A stretch of 64,000 bases of DNA from Isoetes taiwanensis (Eukaryota > Streptophyta > Lycopodiopsida > Isoetales > Isoetaceae): the NCBI GenBank assembly GCA_021234155.1, contig JAJEKV010000036.1, forward strand, positions 5,340,209-5,404,208, written 5' to 3'. The position numbers were made by a program, and so were the translations under genes. Positions within the stretch are counted from its first letter, which is position 1, and every line of letters starts with the position of its first letter. Below, in pieces: positions 55,640 to 64,000 of this stretch. The notes under the pieces were generated by a model. It saw only the letters and a program-made list of their open reading frames with translations. It had not been told where the DNA came from and searched no databases.

Positions 55640-56690
55640 TACATATAATCTTGCCTGATGGTCGTGGTCGACAAGTCATCAAGATGGCACACTTTGTGCC
55701 TTGCGGGACCACCAACACAAACTTGGATCTGGCTCTCTTTCACAAAGGAAATCTTCAGGCTCCATGGTATGCCGAGAGAGATCATCTCTGACAGAGACCC
55801 GAAGTTCATGAGTGCCTTTTGGCAGGATCTTTTTGCAACGATCCAGATGAAGCTGTCCATGAGCACGGCCTATCATCCTCAGACGGATGGGCAAACAGAA
55901 TGGACCAACAGAATCTTGGAAAACATAGCAGAGTAAGTGGGAAGATTACATTCACTTGGTTGAGTTCGCTTATAATAGCACCAAGCAGGAATCATCCCAG
56001 ATGTCGCCGTTCATGATCAACTACGGCCACCAATGTCTAACTCCAGACACTTGGCACAATCCTGTGTCAAAGGTAGAGGTTTCACAGCAAATGTTGGCCG
56101 ACATGCAGCAGCTGGTAGAAGAGGTCCGAGGATATCTTCTCGCAGCAAGGAGTCGACAAAAGAGCGTCGCCAACAAGCACCGGACGGTCAGAGAGTTTCA
56201 GGTTGGCGACAACGTCTGGCTCAAGATCAAAGTAAAGCAGGCAAAGCTCCGCATCGGAAATTGTAAGAAACTTGCTCCAAGGTTGGGCTGGCCCTTTCAG
56301 AATAGCCAAGAGAGTAGGTAACCAATCCTACAAGTTAGAGCTGCCAGCACACCTAAAAATTCATAAAGTCTTCCACGTGAGTTTGTTGAAGAAGCATACT
56401 CCAAACCCAGAAGAAGTCTTGGACACGCCAACGTTGTTGGAAATGACAGAAGAGCAGCTAGAGATAGTCCCAGACTTGAGCCTTGATAAGGCCATCAAGA
56501 AGACAAGGAGATCAGAGTTTCTCCAATATTTGGTCAAGTGGAAACACACTCACCCCAGTTTTTGGTCCACTGTTGAAAACATCAGTTTTGGTAGGTCTAC
56601 ATGTCCTGTTTTCAAAGAATCCTACATGTGGATTTGTGAAGGTATGGTTTTGTTCGATAATGGTGTTCTTTTTTCAGTGGACTAAAACAT
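55640..56690 (+). pseudogene. chromovirus (Ty3/gypsy) integrase with chromodomain, fragment
   Basis: Successive frames give MAHFVPC, FTKEIFRLHGMPREIISDRD, STAYHPQTDGQTEWTNRILE, then VEFAYNSTKQESSQMSPFMI, FQVGDNVWLKIKV and the GPY module GWAGPFRIAKRVGNQSYKLE with FHVSLLKKH. The chain ends in FLQYLVKWKHTHPSFWSTVE, the core of a chromodomain that directs integration to marked chromatin. Shifts occur near 55680, 55935 and 56290. RT, RNase H and the start of the integrase are absent, and no LTR was recognised. Confidence 0.85.
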
Positions 56691-56714
56691 CCACTGTTGT
56701 TTTGTAGTTTCTTC

Positions 56715-57290
56715 TATTGTGACATGTCATTTTATAATACAATCCACTGTAGGAAAGAGTACTTGAATTTCTACATGTCTAATAATTCTATTGTCACATG
56801 TCTTTATAGATGTAAGAAAGAATATTTGATTCTCTACATGTCCTATACTTCCATTCACATGTCTTTATAGTAGTAGGACAGAGTACTTTATTTGCTAAGG
56901 CATTGTAGGAAAGAATACATGAATTACGACATGTGTAATACTTCTATTGTCACATGTCTTTATAGAAGTCGAAAAGAATACTTGATTCTCTACATGTCAT
57001 ATGCTTCCATGTCACATGTCTTTATAGTAGTAGGACCAGTACTTTATTTGCTAAGGCATTGTAGGAAAGAATACATGAATTCACGACATGTGTAATACTT
57101 CTATTCTCACATGTCTTTATAGAAGTAGGAAAGAGTACTTGATCCTCTACATGTTCTATCCTTCCATATCACGGGTCTTTATAGTGGTAGGACCAGTACT
57201 TGATTTGCTACATGTGATGCACGTGCGATCACATGTTCTTATACTAGTATTCCATGTAACACAAGTTACTTCAACTACTTCAATTACTTA
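56715..57290 (+). repeat. ~155 bp tandem repeat, about 3.5 copies
   Basis: The word GCATTGTAGGAAAGAATACA recurs at 56901 and 57056. CACATGTCTTTATAG occurs repeatedly, alternating with CTACATGTC/CGACATGTG words. Each unit has two related halves of about 75 bp. The copies are diverged by substitutions and small indels. It directly follows the integrase fragment. Confidence 0.75.
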
Positions 57291-57299
57291 ACACCTATT

Positions 57300-58870
57300 T
57301 TTGCATAGCATTGGGCACCAACATGCCAAGGTGGCTCTAACATGCCACCTAGGCTCAAACATGCCAAGGTGGCTCCAACATGCCACCTAGGCTCCAACAT
57401 GACAAAATGGCTCAAACATGCCACCTAGGCTCCAACGTGCTCAAACATGCCATGCAGCTCCAACATGCCACCTATGCTCCAACTTGCCAAGGTGGCTCAA
57501 ATATGCCACGTGGGCTCCAACATGCCACCTAGGCTCCAACATTCCTAGGCTCAAACATGCCACATAGGCTCAAACATGCCATGCAGGCTCACTTAGGCTC
57601 CAACATGCCAAGGTGGCTCCAACATGCCACCTAGGCTCAAACATGCCAAGGTGGCTCAAACATGCCACCTAGGCTCCCAACATGCCACCTAGGCTCAAAC
57701 ATGCCAGGTGGCACAAACATGCCAAGGGTGGGCTCAAACATGCCACCTAGGCTCCAACATGCCACCTAGGCTCAAACATGCCAAGGTGGCTCAAACATGC
57801 CACGTGGGCTCCACCATGCCACCTAGCCTCCAACATGCCAAGGTGGCTCACAACATGCCACCTAGGCTTAAATATGCCAAGTTGGCTCAAACATGCCACC
57901 TAGGCTCAAACATGCCACCGTGGCTCTAACATGCCACCTAGGCTCAAACATGCCACGTGGGCTCCAACATGCCACGTGCCAAGGTGGCTCCAACATGCCA
58001 CCTAGGCTCCAACATGCTCAAACATGCCACGCTCTAACATGCCACCTATGCTCCAACTTGCCAAGGTGGCTCAAATATGCCACGTGGGCTCCAACATGCC
58101 AAGGTGGCTCAAGCATGCCACCGCAGGCTCCAACATGCCACCCTAGGCTCCTAACATGGCAAGGCGGCTCAAACATGCCACGTGGTCTCCAACATGCCAC
58201 CTAGGCTCCAACATGCCAAGGTGGCTCCAACATCCAAGGTGGCTCAAACATGCCACCTAGGCTCCAACGTGCTCAAACATGCCAAGGTGGCTCAAACATG
58301 CCACCGTGGGCTCCAACATGCCAAGGTGGCTCAAACATGCCACCTAGGCTCAAACATGCCAAGGTGGTTCCCACATGCCAAGGTGGCTCCAACATGCCAC
58401 CTAGGCTCAAACATGCCAAGGTGGCTCAAACATGCCACCTGGGCTGCAACATGACAAAATGGCTCAAACATGCCACCTAGGCTCCAACGTGCTCAAACAT
58501 GCCACGCGGGCTCCAACATACCACCTATGCTCCAACTTGCCAAGGTGGCTCAAATATGCCACGTGGGCTCCAACATGCCACCTAGGCTCCAACATTCCTA
58601 GGTGGCTCAAACATGCCATCTAGGCTCCAACATGCCACCCAGGGCTCAAACATGCCGGGTGGCTCAAACATGCCAAGGTGGGCTCAAACATGCCACCTAG
58701 GCTCCAACATGCCAAGGTGGCTCAAACATGCCACGTGGACTCCATAATGCCACGTGGGCTCCAACATGCCAAGGTGGCTCCAACATGCCATGCAGGCTCC
58801 AACATGCCAAGGTGGCTCATGCATGCCACCTAGTCTCAAGCATGCCACCTAGGCACCCCAAGTGGTGACA
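57300..58870 (+). repeat. 1.5 kb minisatellite of 19 bp units
   Basis: About 80 units of the type CCAACATGCCACCTAGGCT or CAAACATGCCAAGGTGGCT. Position-specific variants include CCACGTGGGCT and CCATGCAGGCT. The two main cores, CCACCTAGG and CCAAGGTGG, are each partly self-complementary. Small deletions occur, so phase drifts. Reading frames rich in Gln-Thr-Cys-His are by-products of the repeat. Confidence 0.95.
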
Positions 58871-58974
58871 TGGCATGCCAAGTAAGCAAGGTCAAGTTTT
58901 GACTAGGCCAAAAAACCAAAGATGTCCATCTTTGGTCTTTTCATTGGGTGATGTTGGCAAATTTTAGGTGACAT

Positions 58975-61280
58975 GGCTAGATGATGGTGACATGGACCTT
59001 GGATGTGCTGCAAACACCGGGCAGGCACCTCGACGGCGGCCCCTTTCTTGTGAAGGGGAGTCTCCGAAAGGTATATATGCTGGTGCAGTTTTTCTTGCGT
59101 ATGCAGCGTCATCTTTGCACATCCCCGCCAGATTTCACCTTTTTTCGAGACCCGGATTTTTATCTGTGCTTTTCTTTGTGTTTATGCTCCGAAAATTCAT
59201 AATTAATGCATGGGGCAGGGAAAAATCCTAGTTTTCAGCCAGCTGGCTTGCCAAGTGGCCCCGAGAGTATAGGAAAATCCCCGGTATTTCCGGATGAGTT
59301 TTAGACCCTCGATTTTTTATTGGGATGGCCGACGTTGGCCCTGACAAGGTTTAGACCACGTTTTCGATTTTGGGGCATGGAGGAGGCCCCGGATTGGCGA
59401 TCCGACCTCGCCGCGTCGTCCGGAACGGTGAAATTACCCTAGGGGACAAGTTCCACGGCGAGTTTTCCCAGGGGATCAATCACTTACCCCTCACTAGGAG
59501 GTATTCAGCATCCACCTCCATGCCAATTGACTACAAGTGTGTAGTAAACGACCTACTTTGGCGTTTCTTGGAGAGGGGGTGGTCTTCTGCCCACGAAACT
59601 TGGTCCCCTAGGTAATGGGGATGTTCGAGGTTCATTGGCGAGCCAGTTCTCGGTTCCGGTGGGGGTCCAGCTAGATCCCTCGGCCCCGGCTTGGACTAGC
59701 CTCAGAACAAGATACTTGGGGTTCACCACCGGGCCACAGTAGAAGATTGAAGTGAGAATAGCAAAGACTAGGACTGCTAGGTGGTATACATGTGACCACG
59801 GAGAGAAGCAAAGCTAGCTCCACTCCCTAGTAGGGCGTTCACCCAGGCCTGGTGGTCTCCTGAAGGGGTTGGCTCTCGAAGCTTCGTCTCATGCCTCTGC
59901 TTGTGCTTCTATTGCGGTGCATTTTCTCTTGCGTGTCTGCGGCGTCATCACATCCCCAAGAGATTTCACCTTTTTCGAGACCGAATTTTTTCCACGTGCT
60001 TTTCTTTGTGTTTATGCTCGGAAATTCATAATTAATGCATGGGGCGGGGAAAAATCCTGGTTTTCAGCCAGCTGGCTTGCCAAGTAGCCCCGAGTATAGG
60101 AAAATCCCCGGTATTTCGGATGAGTTTTAGACCCTCGATTTTTGATTGGGATGGCCACCGCTGGGCCTTGGCGGGGGTTTAGACCACGTTTTTTTCGATT
60201 TTGGGGCATGGAGAAGGCCCGGATTGGCGATCCGACCTCGCCGGTGTCGTCCCGAACGGCGAAATTACCCTAGGGGACAAGTTCCACGGCCGAGTTTTCC
60301 CGGGGATCAATCACTTACCCCTCACTAGGAGGTATTGACATCCACCTCCATGCCAATTGACTACAAGTGTGTAGTAAACGACCTACTTTGGCGTTTCTTG
60401 GAGGGGGTGGTCTTCTGCCCACGAAACTTGGTCCCCTAGGTAATGGGGATGTTCCGGTCCATTGGCGGAGCCGGTTCGGTTTCCGGTGGGGGTCCAGCCC
60501 GGTCCTCGGCCCCGGCTTGGACTAGCTTTGTGAGAACAAGATACTTGGGGTTCACCACGAGGCCACGGTAGAAGATTGAAGTGAGAATAGCAGCACTAGG
60601 ACTGCTAGGTGGTATACATGTGACCACGGAGAAGCAAAGCTAGCTCCACTCCCTAGTAGGGCGTTCTGGCACGGTGGTCTCCCAAGGGGGGTTGGCTTCG
60701 AAGCTTCGTCTCATGCCTCTGCTTGTGCTTCTATTGCCGGTGCATTTTCTCTTGCGTGTGCAGCGTCATGCTGCACATCCTGCCAAGATTTCACCTTTTT
60801 TCGAGACCCGAATTTTTATCTGTGCTTTTCTTTGTGTTTATGCTCCGGAAATTCATAATTAATGCACGGGGCATGGAAAAATCCTGGTTTTCAGCCAGCT
60901 GGCTTGCCAAGTGGCCGCGAGCGTACAGGAAAATCCCCGGTATTTTCGGGCGAGCTTTACCCTCGATTTTTTATTGGGATGGCCACCGTTGGCCCTGACA
61001 GGGTTTAGACCACGTTTTCGATTTTGGGGCATGGAGGAGGCCCCGGATTGGCGATCCGACCTCTCCACATCGTCTGGAACGCCGAAATTACCCTAGAGGA
61101 CAAGTTCCACTACCAGTTTTCCCAGGGGATCAATCACTTACCCCCCACTAGGAGGTATTCAGCATCCACCTCCATGCCAATTGACTACAAGTGTGTAGTA
61201 AACGACCTACTTTGGCGTTTCTTGGAGAGGGGGTGGTCTTCTGCCCACGAAACTTGGTCTCCTAGGTAATGGGGATGTTC
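58975..61280 (+). repeat. satellite A, ~0.82 kb tandem units
   Basis: Three units begin near 59080, 59900 and 60723. Each contains, in order, TTTTTCGAGACC, GCTTTTCTTTGTGTTTATGC, CAGCCAGCTGGCTTGCCAAG, AAAATCCCCGGTATTT, GATTGGCGATCCGACCTC, ACCCCTCACTAGGAGGTATT (with variants) and CGAAACTTGGTCCCCTAGGT. Units 1-2 and 2-3 are offset by about 822 bases. Small indels between copies break any shared reading frame, so it is treated as non-coding. Confidence 0.88.
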
Positions 61281-64000
61281 CGTAAACCCTATGCCTTGCC
61301 AGGTTATTGTAGAGTTTACGTTATGGAGGTCGGGCTTTGGTCCGTTGCACTTGGGACATGGTCGAGCAGCTGCTTTTGAAAACACGAGGCAATGGGTTTG
61401 GATTTATTCTCCTCCTAGTTTTGCAATTAAAAGTGTAGAGCGCCTTGTGCAGTAGCAAAATTGTTTGGGGTCACTCGGATTGGCAACTAGATCAAAACTC
61501 TGTTATTTCAGTTCTCATGGCTCTCCATGCATGTTTAGAAATGGTCCACCTAGTTATCAAAGAAGTCGACCACGTTTTGGCCTCCAAAACGTAAACCCTG
61601 TGCGTTTCTAGGTTATTGTAGGGTTTACGTTATGGAGGTCGAGTTTTATTCAGTTGCACTTGAGACATGGTCGAGAAGCTGAAGTTGAAAACAAGAAGCG
61701 ATGCCCGGCGAAATGGGGTTTGGATTTACTAAAGGCGCTTTTCTACCGGTTCTCCGAGGGGGAAAATGCCAATACCTCCTTCCCGGACCCCCGGGTTTCC
61801 CTATCCGGCCGTTGAATTCTCCATTCAAGTAACTTGCTTGAAAGCAGGTTCAAAAAAATTCAAGATCCGTCCCGGAGAACATATCAAACCGCAAAAGTGT
61901 CCTGCGGTCGGCCAGTGTAGAAACCCAAGTGTTTTTGTCGTTAAGGCCGGTTACAAATCCTAATGGAGATTTGACTTCGCCATGTCATCTGAAACAGCGA
62001 AATTACACTTAGGGACCAAGTTATACAGTCATATTTTGAAGCAAAAGAAACACGAACACTCTACATGGCAGTATTTTGCACCCTCCACTAAGGCCAATTC
62101 ACTACGAACGTGTTGGACATGAGCTACTTTGGCGCTTCCTGAAGCAGGGGTGGTCTTCTGCCCACGAAACTTGGTCTCCAGGGTAATGTCGATGTTTCGA
62201 GTCCGTTGGCGAGTCGGATCCGCGGTTCGGGGTGGGATAGTTGCCCGTCCGTGGCCAGGGACCTTCCAGAGAGGACCTTTGGGTCGAACTGCTTCTGGAA
62301 GGTTTTACGGCTCCGTCTTCTGGCGTCAACGCCCTCCCACTACCTCATGACATTGTGCAAGATCCTGGTCCAATCTGACTAGGGTATGGCCTCCCAAACG
62401 TAAACCCTGTGCCTTGCCAGGTTATTGAAGGGTTTACGTTATGAAGGTCGAGTTTTATTCAGTTGCACTTGAGACATGGTCGAGAAGCTGCAGTTGAAAA
62501 CAAGAAGCAATAGAAACTGACGAAATGGGGTTTGGATTTACCGAGGCAGGTTTTCCTACTAGTGCTCCTCCGTGAGGGCAAATGTCAATGCCTCCCTTCC
62601 CGGAACCCGGTTTCCCTATCCGACCGTTGAATCCATGCTTCAAGTAACTTGCTTCGTGCAGGTTCAAAAAAATTCAAGATCTATCCGGGAGAACATATCA
62701 AACCGCAAAGTGTCCTGCAGTCGACCGTGTAGAAACCCAAGTGTTTTGTCGTTCGGGCAGTACAAAGGCTCCGGAATGGAGATTTGACTTTCCCATGTCG
62801 TCCGAAACAAATAAAATTACCCTAGGGACCAAGTTACCGCGGTCATTTTTGCAGCAAAAGAAACACGAACCCTCTACATGGCAGTATTCACCCTGCCTCG
62901 CTAATGCCTATTCACTCTGAGCGTGTTGGACGCATGAGCTACTTTGGCTTCACGGAGCGAGGTGGTCTTTTGCCCACGAAACTTGGTCTCGAGGGTAATG
63001 TCGATGTTTTTGAGTCCGTTGGCGAGTCGGATCACGATTACGGGGTGGGAGAGTTGCCCTTTCATGGCGGGGACCTTCGAGAGAGGACCTTTGGGTGTTA
63101 ACTATACGGAAGGTTTTAGGGCTCCGATCTTCTGGCGTCAACGCCCTCCCACTACCTCATGACATTGTGCAAGATCCCGATCCAATCACGACTAGGGTAT
63201 GGTCTCCCAAAACGTAAACCACATGCCTTGCGGGTTATTGTAGGGTTTACGTTATGGAGGTCGGGCTTTGGTCCGTTGCACTTGGGACATGGTCGGCGGT
63301 AGCGTTTGAAAACACGGTGGCGTGAAAACTGCCCGGAATGGGGTTTGGATTTAATCTCCTCCTAGTTTTGCAATTAAAAGTCTAGAGCACCTTATGCAGT
63401 AGCAAAATTGTTTGGGATCATTCGGGTTCGCCAATAGATCGAAACTCTGTTATTTCAGTTCTCATGGCTCCCCATGCATGTTTAGAAATGGTCCACCTAG
63501 TTATCAAAGAAGTCGACCACGTTTTGGCCTCCAAAACGTAAACCCTGTGCGTTGCTAGGTTATTGTAGGGTTTACGTTATTCAGTTGCACCTGAGACATG
63601 GTCGAGAAGCTGCAGTTGAAAACAAGAAGCAATAGAAACTGACGAAATGGGGTTTGGATTTATCCTCCTCCCAGTGTCGCAATTAGAAGTCAAGAACACA
63701 TTTTGTAGTAGCAATTTTTTTTGGAATGATTCGGGATCGGCAATAGATCCAAAGTCTGTTATTTCAGTTGCCATGGCTCCGCATGCATGTTCGAAAAAGG
63801 TATACCAGGTCCCAAGTGCAACTGACCACGTTTTGGTCTCCACAACGTAAACCCTACAATAACCTGGCAAGGCACAGGGTTTGCATTTTGGAGGCCATAC
63901 CCTAGCCAGATTGGACCAGGATCTTGCACAATGTCATGAGGTAGTAGGAGGCGTTGGCCTTGAGATACCGAGCCCCTAAAACCTTCCGTGGTTGCTCACC
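61281..64000. repeat. satellite B with telomere-like hairpins, continuing past the window
   Basis: The array continues with related units that share the CTTCTGCCCACGAAACTTGG module with satellite A (about 62160 and 62973). They add a hairpin made of CGTAAACCCT and AGGGTTTACG, spaced by about 20 bases, at about 61283, 61590, 62397, 63210, 63534 and, reversed, 63845. The 62397 and 63210 copies are 813 bases apart. From about 63840 the sequence is the reverse complement of the 62.3-62.45 kb part. The window ends inside the array. Confidence 0.82.

Noticed and set aside
57708-58623. Open frames rich in Gln-Thr-Cys-His-Leu-Gly-Ser across the minisatellite
   Set aside because: They follow the 19 bp unit in its reading phases and break wherever a unit has an indel; no start context or conservation beyond the repeat.
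57300-58870. CRISPR-like array
   Set aside because: Units are contiguous 19 bp tandem repeats with no unique spacers, in a plant nuclear context.
59370-61269. Nearly identical 81-codon frames at 59370-59615 and 61024-61269
   Set aside because: The copy in the middle unit (about 60208-60450) has indels that change phase, so the similarity is that of satellite DNA rather than selection on a protein.

Overview
The window is nuclear DNA of a land plant with a large, repeat-choked genome. The evidence is a six-exon plant-type laccase gene, a dirigent-protein remnant, plant L1-like LINEs with DUF4283 ORF1 proteins, Ty1/copia and Ty3/gypsy pol genes, a Helitron and many small inverted-repeat elements. 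A seedless vascular plant such as a fern is my best guess. That is inference; nothing seen fixes the clade. Almost every transposon gene is broken by stops or frameshifts.

Layout. 0.4-3.4 kb: a decayed LINE (endonuclease, reverse transcriptase, C-terminal zinc motif). 3.5-4.8 kb: a LINE ORF1 fragment on the minus strand, running into a ~340 bp tandem duplication. 5.8-10.1 kb: a decayed Helitron (HUH replication initiator plus PIF1-type helicase). 10.5-12.2 kb: a tandem array of dimeric tRNA-like SINE units in which two different MITEs sit at nearly the same point of two units. 12.7-15.2 kb: a laccase gene on the minus strand, intact as a reading frame over six exons, but with the type-1 copper cysteine changed to arginine and intron 3 built mostly of a foldback element and a MITE. 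16.4-22.4 kb and 24.8-30.3 kb: two L1-like LINEs separated by a 1.3 kb polypurine tract. 30.4-30.9 kb: a frameshifted dirigent gene directly behind the second LINE's poly(A). 31.9-33.2 kb: a histone H3 core on a long, partly broken N-terminal extension.

33.6-47.7 kb is a pile of LTR retrotransposon pieces: a copia pol (minus), a gypsy gag (minus), an inverted pair of related LTR sequences, a gypsy gag-pol (plus) carrying a 317 bp MITE in its reverse transcriptase, a second gypsy gag-pol (minus), and an unrecognised broken gene ending at a polypurine tract and LTR. 47.7-49.7 kb holds palindromic and simple repeats. 49.8-53.2 kb is a decayed gene of the family with the GHTHEDxDxLF motif (DUF7869-like), split by a CpG-rich element with a 10 bp target duplication. 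55.6-56.7 kb is a chromovirus integrase/chromodomain fragment. From 56.7 kb to the end the DNA is satellite: a ~155 bp repeat, a 1.5 kb minisatellite of 19 bp units, then ~0.82 kb tandem units that acquire hairpins of telomere-like AAACCCT/AGGGTTT arms and switch orientation near 63.8 kb.

The only locus likely to make a full protein is the laccase. The most unusual objects are the H3-core protein, the laccase lacking its T1 cysteine, and the nested small elements whose exact boundaries can be read from terminal inverted repeats and target duplications.
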